From Clostridia bacterium (GTDB lineage Bacteria; Bacillota; Clostridia; TANB77; CAG-508): 50,931 nucleotides of DNA. The notes below the pieces were generated by a model, which saw only the letters and a program-made list of their open reading frames with translations, ran no database searches and was not told where the DNA came from. Position 1 is the first letter of the stretch, and every line of letters begins with the position of its first letter. The stretch covers positions 1 through 50,931 of the forward strand of contig JAAWDR010000006.1 of the NCBI GenBank assembly GCA_022793875.1. The letters run 5' to 3'. Positions 8,269 to 20,200 of this stretch are shown here, one piece after another. A program made the position numbers and the translations under genes.

Positions 8269-10575
8269 GTGGTGAAATTATTGGAAAACAAAAAAAACAC
8301 AAATAAATTTAATAATACAACCAATAAAAAGAACATGAAAACTTTAAATAATAAAGACTCTAAAAAAATAGTAAAAATAAATGATGACTTTAAGTCTCAA
8401 AATTTTATATATACTAAAAAACTTAAAAATATCTTTATTATTATTCTTTTAATTTTTTTATTATTGATTGTAAGACTTGGATTTTTACAGTTTGTACAAG
8501 GAGGTCATTTAAAAGAGCTTGCTTATAAACAACAGTCAATAAACCAAATTATTAGTCCTAAAAGAGGTACTATATATGATTCAACTGGGACAAAAGTATT
8601 AGCCACAAGTGCTTCTGTTGACACTATAACAATTAATCCTGAAAAAATTGAGGTTACAGATAGCAAAGAAAAAACTCAGGCTTTAAAGGAAAAAGTTGCT
8701 AAAGGTCTTTCTGATATTTTTGAACTAGATTATGAAGAAACGCTTACTAAAGTTAGCAGTAATTCACAAGTTGAAACAATAGCAAAAAAAGTTGAGCAAG
8801 ATAAAGTTGATGAATTGAAAATTTGGATGAAAGAAAATAAAGTGTCTATTGGCATAAATATTGATGAAGATTCTAAAAGATATTATCCTTATAATACTTT
8901 TTTATCTCAAGTTCTAGGTGCTTGTGGTAGTGATAATCAAGGTCTATCTGGAATTGAATATGAATGGGATTCTGTTTTATCTGGTACTCCTGGTAAAATT
9001 GTTAGTTCTAAAAGTGCTAGCCAGCAAGAAATTCCTAATGCTCAAGAAACATACATACCAGCAGAAAATGGTAGTGATATAACTCTTACTATTGATTATA
9101 ATGTTCAAACTATTGTTGAAAAATATTTAAAACAAGCTGTAGATACTAATAATATTGAAAATGGTGGTAGTTGTATTGTTATGAATCCAAAAACTGGCGA
9201 TATTTTGGCAATGGCAACATATCCTAATTATGATTTAAATAATCCATTTACTCCTAATGAATATATTTCAAAGACTTATGATTTATTGAGTTCTGAAGAA
9301 AAGTCTGCTGCTATATATAAAATGTGGTCTAATAAGTCAATTTCTGAATTATATGAACCTGGCTCTGTTTTCAAACTTATTACTGCTTCTGCCGCTTTAG
9401 AAGAAAATATTACTAGTCCTAATATTAAAAATGATTTTAATTGTACTGGCTATGAAGTTATCGATGGAGTTTCTATAAAATGTTGGGCTCCTCATCCTCA
9501 TGGAAAGCAAACATTAACAAATGCTTTGGAAAATTCTTGTAATCCTGCTTTTATGCAACTTGGTGCAAAAATTGGTAAAGAAACTTTATATAAATATTAT
9601 AAATTATTTGGATTTTTTGATAAAACTGATGTTGGTTTACCTGGTGAAGCTACATCTATTATAAAAAAACAATCTGAAATTGTTAATGTTGATAGAGCGT
9701 CTATGTCCTTTGGACAAGGAATAAGTATTACTCCTTTGCAAATGATTACTGCTGTGTCTGCAATTGCAAATGATGGTACATTGGTAAAACCTAGAATAGT
9801 TAAATCCATTACAAACTCTGATACTGGTGCTGTAACTACTATTAATGCGGAAGAAGTTCGACAAGTTATATCTTCTGAAACAGCTTCAAAAGTTAAAGAT
9901 ATGATGCAATCAGTTGTTGAAAATGGTTCTGGTGGAAAAGCTTCTGTAACTGGATACACAATAGGTGGTAAAACTGGTACTTCTGAAAACCTTTTAAAAG
10001 GTGGAGATAGCGGAAGCTATGTTGCTTCTTATGCTGCTATTTCTCCAGTTGAAGATACTCAGCTTGTATTATTACTTACTTTATATGATCCACCTATTCA
10101 TAATCATAATGGTGGAACATTAGCTGGGCCTGTAGTTTCTCAAATGCTTACAGAAATTTTACCTTGTTTAGGTATTCCATCTGATGCAGAAACTAATGAT
10201 GATAGTTTGATTACTGTTCCAGAAATCAGAAATAAAACTATTACAGAGGCTGAAAAGATTTTAAAAGAAAAAGGATTTGTTACACAAATTTCTACTTCTA
10301 ATGATAAAAATAGTACTGTTGTTGTTGAACAAATGCCTAAACCTGGTTCTACTTTGTCTAAGGGTGGGTTGGTAATGTTATATGACCAAGATACTCAAAT
10401 ATCAACTACTGTTCCTGACCTTATTGGTTTAGGAAAATATAATGCAACAGATGCATTAAAAAAGGCTAATTTAAATATCAATATTGATGGTACTGGTCAG
10501 TTGGCAGTTTCTCAAGACCCTCCAAAGGGTACTGTTATTGATGCTGGAACTGTTGTAAGAGTAATTTTTAAGTAA
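8269..10575 (+). CDS. Class B penicillin-binding protein with two PASTA domains (SpoVD/PBP2x-like)
   Basis: About 765 residues. The N-terminus is Asn/Lys-rich and cytoplasmic, followed by a membrane segment (about 50-72) and a PBP dimerisation domain (SPKRGTIYDSTG). The transpeptidase domain has SVFK (SxxK), SCN (SxN) and KTGT (KTG box). Two C-terminal PASTA repeats (VPEIRNKTITEAEKILKEKG; VPDLIGLGKYNATDALKKAN) complete it. It cross-links peptidoglycan in division or spore cortex synthesis. The frame opens at GTG 8269, but TTG at 8281, seven bases after GAGTGGTGA, is the more likely start. It is not in an mra/fts cluster but stands alone, divergent from comM. It holds two CGG triplets, both out of frame (GCG GAA, AGC GGA). 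Confidence 0.92.
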   Translation: MVKLLENKKNTNKFNNTTNKKNMKTLNNKDSKKIVKINDDFKSQNFIYTKKLKNIFIIILLIFLLLIVRLGFLQFVQGGHLKELAYKQQSINQIISPKRGTIYDSTGTKVLATSASVDTITINPEKIEVTDSKEKTQALKEKVAKGLSDIFELDYEETLTKVSSNSQVETIAKKVEQDKVDELKIWMKENKVSIGINIDEDSKRYYPYNTFLSQVLGACGSDNQGLSGIEYEWDSVLSGTPGKIVSSKSASQQEIPNAQETYIPAENGSDITLTIDYNVQTIVEKYLKQAVDTNNIENGGSCIVMNPKTGDILAMATYPNYDLNNPFTPNEYISKTYDLLSSEEKSAAIYKMWSNKSISELYEPGSVFKLITASAALEENITSPNIKNDFNCTGYEVIDGVSIKCWAPHPHGKQTLTNALENSCNPAFMQLGAKIGKETLYKYYKLFGFFDKTDVGLPGEATSIIKKQSEIVNVDRASMSFGQGISITPLQMITAVSAIANDGTLVKPRIVKSITNSDTGAVTTINAEEVRQVISSETASKVKDMMQSVVENGSGGKASVTGYTIGGKTGTSENLLKGGDSGSYVASYAAISPVEDTQLVLLLTLYDPPIHNHNGGTLAGPVVSQMLTEILPCLGIPSDAETNDDSLITVPEIRNKTITEAEKILKEKGFVTQISTSNDKNSTVVVEQMPKPGSTLSKGGLVMLYDQDTQISTTVPDLIGLGKYNATDALKKANLNINIDGTGQLAVSQDPPKGTVIDAGTVVRVIFK

Positions 10576-10644
10576 ATTATTCAAAGTACCGTTCAAAGCT
10601 AATTTATTAATATAGAGTATTCATGCGTTTGGAAATACTTTTTA

Positions 10645-10735
10645 GTTACAGTTCAGTAAAAAATGAAAATACTATGAAATTGTTGATATATAAATAATTT
10701 CAATTAATTTAGATAAAACCTTACTGAACTGTAAC
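10645..10735. repeat. Large palindrome with perfect 15-bp arms
   Basis: Arms gttacagttcagtaa (10645-10659) and ttactgaactgtaac (10721-10735) are exact reverse complements. They flank 61 bases that contain a further weak inverted repeat. A T-rich run follows the right arm. It lies downstream of the PBP gene and may be its terminator or a small non-coding mobile element. Confidence 0.6.
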
Positions 10736-10808
10736 ACTTTTTATTTTATATAACGAATTATAAGGACTGTTTTAGAAAATGTTTAAAAGTTAGTGAATTG
10801 CAATTTCC

Positions 10809-11447
10809 TTACTCCATTTTTTCTTCATACCAGTATTTTTCTAATAATTCATCTAATTGTTTTATATATTTATTGTTTTCTATTATTTTTTCTAATGTTT
10901 TTTTATTACCTCCTTTTAAATATGATATCCATTCATCCTTAGGACTCATACTTTCTATATTCTCACATGTATATTTTGGTAATTCTATTACATGCATTTC
11001 TAATTCTTCTAATTGCATATTTCCTTCATTTGTTCCTACTCTTATTGTTTTATCATACTCAGATGATGAAAAATATCCAAAGTCTATTATGTTTATTGTT
11101 GCGGTTCTTGCAAATTCACGTTTATCTTCATATTCTAATTGGTTTAAATGTATTTGTGCATAATACATTAGCATTTTAGTCTGTATATAATATATTCCAT
11201 CTAAAAATTGTATTCCTACATTTATTTCTTCATTCTCATTTGTTTTTACTCTTACATCAGCAACTCCAAAATTTTCTTCATGTGGCAAATAATGTTCCCT
11301 TTTTTCTAGATATGGATTTAATTTAATTTCGTCTATTTTTATATTTAAAATTGCTTCTATAAAATTTTTTAATATTTCTATATTATCTTTAGAATTTATG
11401 ACTTTTCTAAGAACATAATTACTATTTGATATTAATTTTCTATTCAA
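10809..11447 (-). CDS. Rpn/PD-(D/E)XK nuclease family transposase-like protein
   Basis: A 212-residue protein that begins at a TTG preceded by ATGGAGGTG. The pattern ILNIKIDEIKLNPY, then VADVRVKT and INVGIQ, matches the Rpn/YhgA-like PDDEXK_2 family, with Asp in ADVR and the QxxD region. Rpn proteins are nucleases that promote recombination; many are diverse accessory genes. The C-terminus is charged and variable (KTLEKIIENNKYIKQLDELL). It is shorter than full-length Rpn proteins (about 290-330), as is common for clostridial members. It stands alone, without recognisable terminal repeats or a partner. Confidence 0.7.
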   Translation of the reverse strand: MNRKLISNSNYVLRKVINSKDNIEILKNFIEAILNIKIDEIKLNPYLEKREHYLPHEENFGVADVRVKTNENEEINVGIQFLDGIYYIQTKMLMYYAQIHLNQLEYEDKREFARTATINIIDFGYFSSSEYDKTIRVGTNEGNMQLEELEMHVIELPKYTCENIESMSPKDEWISYLKGGNKKTLEKIIENNKYIKQLDELLEKYWYEEKME

Positions 11448-11775
11448 ATTTACACCTCCATATATTACAATATTAATATATTTTTTGATAATAGATTACA
11501 AATCTGAATAATACTATTCCTTATTGATTTGTAATATCATTTTTTGTTTTGGATTTTATTAGATCTAATAATTGGATTGATTTAAGAACGTTACTTTCAC
11601 ATACTTTAAAATGTTGTGCCAATTTGTAACTAAAAATTATTGAATTTAAAATTTATATAGATTATATTCTCGTTTTTTTCTTATGTCAATAATTTTCGTA
11701 ATTTTAATAAAAAAATCGACCGCAAAATTCGACATTATTCAAATTTTACGGCACTCATGTATATTTATTTAACTA
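11448..11775. other. Intergenic region with two hairpins
   Basis: No gene is seen in these 328 bases. A hairpin with arms attacaaatc (11495-11504) and gatttgtaat (11526-11535) lies upstream of the Rpn-like gene. The terminator of the response regulator lies at 11709-11751. Confidence 0.5.
11709..11751 (-). terminator. Intrinsic terminator of the response regulator gene
   Basis: Arms ccgcaaaatt and aattttacgg pair on the minus strand (one G-U) and are followed by a seven-base U run. Confidence 0.65.
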
Positions 11776-12525
11776 TTATTTTTTTGTTGCTATATAATAT
11801 CCTACTCCTCTTTTTGTAATTAATATTTTAGGGTTTGAAGTATCTTTTTCTATTTTCTCTCTTATTCTTCTTACTGTAACATCAACTGTTCTTATATCTC
11901 CATAATATTCATATCCCCATACTTTTTCTAGTAGTGTTTCTCTTGTTACAACTTGTCCTGGTTGCATTGCTAAAAATTTTAATACTTCAAATTCTCTTAA
12001 AGTTAAGTCTATTATCTCTCCTCTAACTTTTACTTCAAATCTGTCTAAGTCTAATTCTAAGTTATTTACTTCAATTATATTTTCATTTTTTGTTTCTGTT
12101 TCTTTTATGTCTGTTATAATTTCTTTTGATATATTTGATATTTCATTTTTTCTTAGATTTGCTTTTACTCTTGCCATCAGTTCTCTTACACTAAATGGTT
12201 TTGTTATATAGTCATCTGCACCTAATTCTAGTCCTACTATTTTATCTATTTCTGCGTCTTTTGCTGTTAACATTAATATTGGTATGTTTAAATGATTTTT
12301 TACTCTTTTACATACTGATAGACCATCTAATTTTGGCAACATTATATCTAGTAACATTAGGTCTGGTTTTTCTTCTAATGCTATGTTTACTGCTGTTAGT
12401 CCATCATTGGCTTCTAATGTTTCATATCCTTCTTTTTTTAAATTGTATACTAGTACATCAATTATTGCTTGTTCATCATCTACTACTAATACTCTCTTTA
12501 TTTCTTTTCCTAAATTTTCTTCCAC
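11776..12525 (-). CDS. OmpR/PhoB-family response regulator (orphan)
   Basis: A 249-residue protein. The receiver domain (about 10-125) has the acidic pair in VDDE, the phosphoacceptor Asp in LMLLDIMLPKLDG, and the conserved Lys in DYITKPF. A linker of about 30 residues rich in Glu, Ile and Lys follows. The C-terminal winged helix (about 155-249) shows LTLREFEVLKFLA, RETLLEKVWGYEY, RTVDVTVRRIREKIE and TKRGVGYYI. It resembles WalR/PhoB, but no histidine kinase lies next to it, so its partner must be elsewhere. The start is GTG after AAAGGCGG. Confidence 0.92.
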   Translation of the reverse strand: MEENLGKEIKRVLVVDDEQAIIDVLVYNLKKEGYETLEANDGLTAVNIALEEKPDLMLLDIMLPKLDGLSVCKRVKNHLNIPILMLTAKDAEIDKIVGLELGADDYITKPFSVRELMARVKANLRKNEISNISKEIITDIKETETKNENIIEVNNLELDLDRFEVKVRGEIIDLTLREFEVLKFLAMQPGQVVTRETLLEKVWGYEYYGDIRTVDVTVRRIREKIEKDTSNPKILITKRGVGYYIATKK

Positions 12526-12773
12526 AAAAAAATTCCGCCTTTCCTAGCTTTATTTTTATAGTATATTTATATCATACTTTTTTTGTTTGTACAAGTATAT
12601 TTTTAAAATTTGCTTAAATATCGTTAGTTACTGCTTATTACTATTCTCAGTTAGTGTTTTTATTTCAGATTAATATTAAGCCTTCCCTTATCTTTCGAAG
12701 TTCCTTTAATTCTTCTGTATATCCTGTCATTGAAAATAATATATACTAGTCCATCTTATGGCTTTTTTATATG

Positions 12774-12802
12774 AAAAATGAGTGAAAATTTTTCACTCAT
12801 TT
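12774..12802 (-). terminator. Terminator palindrome overlapping the DUF4143 ATPase stop
   Basis: A perfect palindrome (aaaatgagtgaaa / tttcactcatttt) covers the last codons and stop of the ATPase gene. Confidence 0.6.
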
Positions 12803-13998
12803 TCTCCCAATAACCAATCTATCACATTTTTATGAATTATGCCATTTTGTGAAAAATCAAATTTATCCATTGTTAAAACATATTTAGGATAATTATCTTC
12901 TATATTTTTAAATGCCCCGAACTCCCTATCAACAACAGAATCATCTGCTAAAATATATGCAACTTGAATATATATTTTCTCTTTAAATCTTGTTGCTATA
13001 AAATCTATCTCTCCTTTTTCTAAGTTTCCAACTTTAACATCATATCCTCTAGTTAATAATTCATTATATACAATATTTTCTAAATATGCTCCTAATTGTG
13101 GTCTTTTTCCAACATTCATTATTTGTCCAAATCCTAAATCAGTTAAATAATACTTATATTTACCATTTAATATTCTTTTCCCTCTAACATCATATCTATC
13201 TGCCTTATTTATCATCATAGCTTTTGTCATATATTCTAAATAGTTATATAAAGTTGTTTTTGAAACTTCTCTATCATCTTTATTTGCAAAATAGTTTGAT
13301 AAATTTTCTGCTGAAAAATTCTGTGATGGTGTTGTAAGTATATATTCAACTATTCTATTAAATAAGTCCAAATCCTTTATATTAAATCTAGTTATAATAT
13401 CTTTTACTAATATAGAATTATAGATATCTGACATATATGTCCTTGTTTGAAACTCATCTGTCATCATAAATCTTTGTGGTAGTCCTCCCCAGGTCATATA
13501 GTCTTCAAACGCTTCTTCTATATCTTTTCTGTCTGTTATTTTTTTTAACTCACATACTTCTTTAAATGTAAATGGATAAGTTTTAAAACTTACATATCTT
13601 CCTGCTATATGTGTAGCAAGTTCTCCTGATAATAAATCACTATTAGACCCAGTAATAAATATTGATACATTTTTAGATGCTTTAAATGAATTTATTGCTT
13701 TTTCCCAATGTTCAACATTTTGAATTTCATCAAAGAATAAATAATATTTATCTTTGTTTATTATTTTTTCTTTGACATAATTATGCAGATCCATATCGTT
13801 CTTTATAAAAGCATAATCTTCATATTCAAAGTTTATATATATTATCTGAGACTCTGGTATTCCTTTTTCTTTTAATTCTTCTATTATTTGTAATAATAGA
13901 ACAGATTTTCCACATCTTCTTACTCCCATTATTACTTTTATCAAGTCTTGATCGTAAAATGGTCTAATTTTAGATAAATATTTTTCACGAATAATCAT
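12793..13998 (-). CDS. AAA_14/DUF4143 family ATPase
   Basis: A 401-residue protein with Walker A GVRRCGKSVLLLQII, Walker B YYLFFDEIQN and an ITGSNSDLLSGE sensor motif, followed by a winged-helix part and a C-terminal DUF4143 nuclease-like region (YDVKVGNLEKGEIDFIA, a PD-(D/E)XK-like pattern). These proteins are common, often multicopy, in anaerobe genomes. Their role is poorly known; regulatory and mobile functions have been proposed. Start ATG follows GAGAGGAAA. It is monocistronic. Confidence 0.9.
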   Translation of the reverse strand: MIIREKYLSKIRPFYDQDLIKVIMGVRRCGKSVLLLQIIEELKEKGIPESQIIYINFEYEDYAFIKNDMDLHNYVKEKIINKDKYYLFFDEIQNVEHWEKAINSFKASKNVSIFITGSNSDLLSGELATHIAGRYVSFKTYPFTFKEVCELKKITDRKDIEEAFEDYMTWGGLPQRFMMTDEFQTRTYMSDIYNSILVKDIITRFNIKDLDLFNRIVEYILTTPSQNFSAENLSNYFANKDDREVSKTTLYNYLEYMTKAMMINKADRYDVRGKRILNGKYKYYLTDLGFGQIMNVGKRPQLGAYLENIVYNELLTRGYDVKVGNLEKGEIDFIATRFKEKIYIQVAYILADDSVVDREFGAFKNIEDNYPKYVLTMDKFDFSQNGIIHKNVIDWLLGENE

Positions 13999-14163
13999 AT
14001 ATTTTCCTCTCTTCTAATTGTATTATACAATTATTTTCCCATTTTGTCAATATTTTTGTCCAGTGTATTAAACAAATTTTAATCTTTCCATTTTTTTGTT
14101 TTCTGTACTAAACAAAAGTATCATTTTAATTTTTCCAAATAAAACATACAAATTTCGACAAAA

Positions 14164-14203
14164 AATGTGAGACAATTTTGCACTGTCCCACTTGTCTCAC
14201 ATT
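14164..14203 (-). terminator. Intrinsic terminator of the glucan synthase gene
   Basis: Perfect 12-bp arms aatgtgagacaa / ttgtctcacatt overlap the stop codon of the giant gene. A U run follows on the minus strand. Confidence 0.75.
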
Positions 14204-17200
14204 ATAATCTCAACATTATAAATACCATTATCCTGAAGTCTAATAGCATTATCAGTTTCAACTCCATTTAGAAACACCTTTTCAACTCCTGAATTTTTTC
14301 CATTAGGATTTTTAATAACAATATTATAAAAACTATTTTTCCATTTATATTTTATATTATAATCCTTCCACTCTTTAGGAATACATGGTTCTATACTCAT
14401 AATCCCATCTTTTACTTTTAGTCCCAAAATAACTTCTATACCAGCTTTATAATACCAACTTGATGAACCAGTATACCAAGTCCAACCACCACGACCTGCT
14501 AAATTATTTGCTCCATATATATCTGCTGGAATTACATATGGTTCTACTTTATATTTTTTTGCACTTTCTTTAGTCCTTGAGTGTTCTATTGGATTTATCA
14601 TTCTATATAGTTCTGTTGCTTTATCTCCAAATCCTAATATTGCTTCTGCAATTATTACCCAAATTGCTGCGTGAGTATATTGTCCACCATTTTCTCTTAC
14701 TCCTGGTAAATATGATTTTATATATCCTGGATTTAGTTTCCCATTTTCAAATGGCGGGTCTAATAATTTTATTATTCCATTTTCTTTGTCTATTAAATGA
14801 TTTTCTAAACTTTCCATTGCTATATATTTTTTGTCATTGTCTCCAGCATTTGATATTGTACTCCAGCTTTGTGCTATACTGTCTATTCTACATTCATCGT
14901 TTTCCATACTTCCTAAAATGTTTCCATCATCCATAAATGCTCTTTTATACCATCTTCCATCCCATCCATTTGTGTTTAGTGCTCTTTTTAGTTCTTGCAT
15001 AACTTTTTCATATTTTTCTATAAAGCTTTGAACTTTGTTATCTATTATCTGATTTTCTTTTTCTGAGTTTTGCTCATTAATATCTGATGTTTGAATTTTT
15101 GTTTCTGAATCACTATTTTTTACTTCAACATGTTTAATTATATTAATAAATCTCTCTAATATATTATACAAGAAAAATCCTAGCCATACACTTTCTCCTC
15201 TACCTTTTGGTCCAACATTACTAAATCCATCATTCCAGTCACCACTTCCTATTTTAGGAATTCCATTTTCACCAAAATTTAAACTTCTTTCTATTGCTTT
15301 TATACAATGTTCAAATATTGTTCCTTTTTCATTTGATTTATTATATTTGTCATATCTTTCATCTTCATTTTCTCCTAATACTTGCCCAGTTAAATATAGT
15401 GTTTTTTCTTCTAAAATTGAATAATCTCCAGTAAATTCTATATATTCACATGTTAAATATACAAGCCATAATAAATCATCTGAAAATTTAGTTCTTATTC
15501 CTCTTCCTGTTTCTTCATGCCACCAGTGTTCTACATCTCCTTCTATAAATTGATGTTCACTATGTTTTATTATCTGATTTTTTAAATATTCTGGCTCTAG
15601 ATATTTTAGTCCTATTGTGTCTTGTAATTGATCTCTAAATCCATATGCCCCACCTGATTGATAAAATCCTGTTTTTCCTTGTAATCTACTTTGAATAATT
15701 TGATAAATACACCATCCATTTAATATTATATTAACTGACTCTAATGGAGTATATACTTGAACTCTTCCTAATAGCTCTTTCCAGTAATTTTTTACAATTT
15801 CTAATTCTTGTTTACAATTTTGTACTTTACTATATTTATAAGCAATGTTTTTACTATCAATAATTGATTCTTCTGCTCCTAAAGTAAATACAATTTCTTT
15901 TTCTGATAAACTTTCTAATTCTACTTCTATTTCATATGCTATACATGGTTCTTTACCTAAACTATTTTCATTATTTAGACTTGGCTTTTTCAATCCTTCT
16001 GGATTTGATGGATTTCCTTTTCCAAAGAAGAATTTTTTGTCCCCTGTATAGCTTTTAATTTTTTCACTGTTTGACACATATATAATATCATTTTCAAATT
16101 CTGTATTATACAAATTTCTACTACAAATAATATTATTATTTTTGTCATAATTTAAATCTATATACCCATTTGATTTTATTTCATCTTCTCCTAAAACTGG
16201 CTTCATATAATAAACTAGCTTTAACCTTTTTCTATTTAAATTCATATTTTTTAAAGTTAAAATCCCAACTTTTATACTATCTTCTTTTGGTACAAATATT
16301 TCTAATTCTTGTTCTATACCATCATTTTTGTGTAAATATTTTGTATATCCAAAGCCATAAACAACATTATAATTTTTATCATCTGGCATAGGATTTAGAC
16401 CTAGTGACCAGGCTTCTTTACTTTCTAAATCTTTTAAATAAATTATTTCTGATGGAATATCTATATTTGATTTATTTCCCCATGAAGTTACTCTATTTAG
16501 TCTACTGTTTTTGTACCAAGTGTATCCTCCCATATTTTCTGTAACTAATGTTCCAAATTTGTCATTTGCCATAATATGTGACCATACTGTTGGCAGTCTA
16601 TTTTCTTTATTTATTTTTATTAGATATTCTTTTCCATCTTCTGAAAATGCTCCATATTCATTATAATATTTTAATCTTTCTGGGTTTTGTAATATATCTA
16701 TATTTTCTTGATTTTCTGTTTTGATGATTATATTCTCTCTTTCATTTCCAATTTCTTTATATTTTTCAATATATTCTTCTTCTAAATCTTTAAGTGCATT
16801 TTCAATTCCACCTTTACTACTATCAATTATGACTGATGCAACAAATTCTAATAGTTCTAAATCATCTTTACTTATTTCATTTTTTGATACTTCAAAAATT
16901 CCTCCCCTTATATTTTTTAAATATGCCATTTGACTATTTAAAATTAAACCTTCTATCTCTTCTCTTACATAGTTTTCATAACTATGTTTTTCTTCATCTA
17001 TTATTACTAATTCTGTTTCAAAATTCTTTGTTCTAATAAATTCATAAGCTTTTAATACTTCTTTTACTACATATGAGTCATTTAAGTCTTTAATTCTTAC
17101 TAAGATTATTGGTATATCTCCTGAAATTCCATATTTCCAAAGTTCATTTTGCTGATATTTTCTTTTTGGTAGTTTTTCAAGATTAATTTTTTTAGTTGGA

Positions 17201-20200
17201 TTATTAAATATGATATATGATAATATTTTTTGATAATTCCTTATTTCTTTTCCTTTTACTCTTAGATACCTTGCTTCTGCTTCATTTTTTGCTTTTGATA
17301 ATTCAAATGCTTTTTTTATATTTTCTTCTGCTTTATATTTCTTTATATTATCTAGAGTTTTTTCTTTTTCTTCTCCTACTGATATAATTAAATTTATTGT
17401 TGCTTTTTCTTCTGGTCTTATTTTTAGAGTTCTTTTAAGTGCTACAATTGGTTCAGTTACTAGTCCCATTCTTTTTGAAAGAGGATTTGAGTTTTTTACC
17501 ATTTGTGGTGTTCCTATATTTCCTCTTCCGAATGAACTTTTCAGCATCTATTTCATACTCTAAATCCCCAATTGTTTCACTATTTGTGTATAAGTTTGCT
17601 CCCATATATATTTCTTGCTCGTTTTCACTTCTTTTTCTTCTTCTTACTATAATACTATTTGTTTCGTTTTCGTAATCAAATAATAAAAATAAATTATTAA
17701 AAGCAGGATGTGCATAATCTTGTTCTTTACTTGATAATACTGGTTCAAAATAAGAAGTTATTTCTAATATTTCTTCTTCATTCCCTAAATTTTCTAAAGT
17801 CACTTTCCTTATTTCAACAGGTTCATCTGGTGCTATTATTGTTTCTATTTTTGTTTTAATATTTCTATTAATCATTTCTTGTTCTATTTTATCTGGCATA
17901 AAACTAATTTGATATTTGTTACTTTCTGTATAATTTGAACCCCAAATTTCTTTTGTTTTAATATCTTTAATAGCGAAAAATATTCCTTGTGAGTAATCTT
18001 CTGTATTTTTGAATCTGTTTATTAATTTGTTATTATAAATACTTACTCCTTCGCCTTTTTGGTTCATTGCAATAGAATAATTTTCACTTGATATTACATT
18101 TCCTCTGATTAGTCTTTCATCTATCTTCTTATAAGTATCTTTAATATAATCTTCATAATCAATATATTTTAGTTTTTCTACTTTCTCTTTACTCTCTTTT
18201 GTTATTATTGCTGTATCTGGCATTCTTTCTTGTAATAATATATCTACTGCATTTATTTCTGGATTTTTTATAAACCTTTTTTGCAAAATATTATTATTAA
18301 ATAGATTGTTTATTGATAATAAAATTAGACTTTGGTGATGTGCCATATATGTTTTTACAATACTTGCTTTTTTTCCTTTTTCTACTCTTTCTGGCGTAAA
18401 GTCTATTGATTCATAAAATCCATATTTTCCATACATTCCATATTGTTCTAATCTTTTTAAGTTCTGATATACTTCTTTTGGAAAATCTACTATTGCTAAT
18501 ACACTTCCATATGAAGAAACTACCATTTCATCTGCTAATCCTCTTTTTAAGCCTAACCAAGGTATTCCAAATGCTTTATATTGATAATTTGAATGTAAAT
18601 CTTTTAAGTTAAATGCTGCTTCTGATATTCCCCATGGTATTTGTAATTTTTTTGCATATTCCATTTGGCTCATTACCATGAACTTGCATGATTCATCTAA
18701 TAAACTTCCTTTATATTTTGGAATATTTATGTTTGGCATTAAATATTCAAATGATGTTCCTGACCAAGATATTAATCCTTTAAATTTTCCTAATGTTGTT
18801 AATGTTCTACTTAGTGAGCTCCAATGTTTTGCTGGTACATCTTTTTTTGCTATTGCTATTAAACTTGCTTGCCTTGCTTCTGATGCCAATAAATCATAAT
18901 ATGAGTTTGTTAGTTTATTTTCTTCTATATTAAATCCAATTGAAAATAATCTCTGGTCTTTATTGTATAAATAAGAAAAGTCTGTATTTTTAATTAATTT
19001 ATCTACAATTTCTATTAGTTCTTTATTTTCTGTTCTTTCTTCTAGCCATGTTTTTGTTACATATAAATATCCAACAAAATTCCCACTATCTACTGTTGAT
19101 ATATATCTAGGAATTAATGGTTCTTTGGTTTTCGTGTTATACCAATTATATAAATGCCCATTCCATTTTTGTAAACTGTCTATTACATAAATTATTTTTT
19201 CTATGAATTGTATTGATTTATTGTAATCTATATATCCTAAATCATTTGCTGAAATTACAGCAAGTAATGATAATCCAATATTAGTTGATGATGTTCTTCC
19301 TACAATTTTGTTTTTTCTATCTTCTTGATAATTGTCTGGTATTAAATAATTGTTTGCCTCATTTAAGTATTGTTCAAAAAATGCCCAGGTTTTTCTTCCT
19401 ATTTCAAGAACATATTCTTGTTCTTTTTTATCTAATACTTCTATTGATTTCTTTTCTTTTTTCTCTTTGCTTATATAACACATTATACTTGGAGTAATAA
19501 TCCACAAAACTCCTAAAATTAGAGCTATTACACTTTTTTGTGGTATATATAATATTATTGCTACTATTCCTAATATGATGTTTATTAACATATTTTTGTT
19601 ATATGATAATATATCTGTTTTTGCTTGTTTTTCCGCTTCTTCTGATGTTGTCCATTCAAGTAAATTCTTATGACTTATTGTTAATCTATATAAAGTCTTT
19701 GTTATTGCTTTTAAGCTTACATATGCTTTATATGGTAAGCATCCTAATGTAATTATTGTTCTTAAAAATATTCCTTTTAATCCAGAAACTTTTGGTGTAA
19801 ATACTTTTTGCTTTTCTTCTCCTTCTTTTTTTCCTATTAGATAATTTAGTAATTCTAGTATATATGGCAACACTAAAGTTCCTAAAAATAGTATTGATAA
19901 TCCTGTATATTTAGTGTGGTTTGCTATTTTTATTATACATAAATATATCAATGCAACTAAGATTGATAATTCAAATAAACTTCTTCTAAGATTATCAAAT
20001 ATTTTATATTTTGATAACAGATTTAATGGGCTTTTTCTTCCTAACCATCTAATTATTTGCCAATCTCCTCTAATCCATCTTGAAAGTCTATTCATAAAAC
20101 TAGTATATTTAGTAGGGTATCCATCCATTAGAATACAGTCTGAAACTAGTCCACACCTTAAATATGATCCTTCTAATAAGTCATGACTTAATACTGTATT

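Noticed and set aside
14197..17547. Second half of the glucan synthase as an independent gene starting at ATG 17547
   Set aside because: No ribosome-binding site precedes it, and the repaired junction gives a seamless family sequence.
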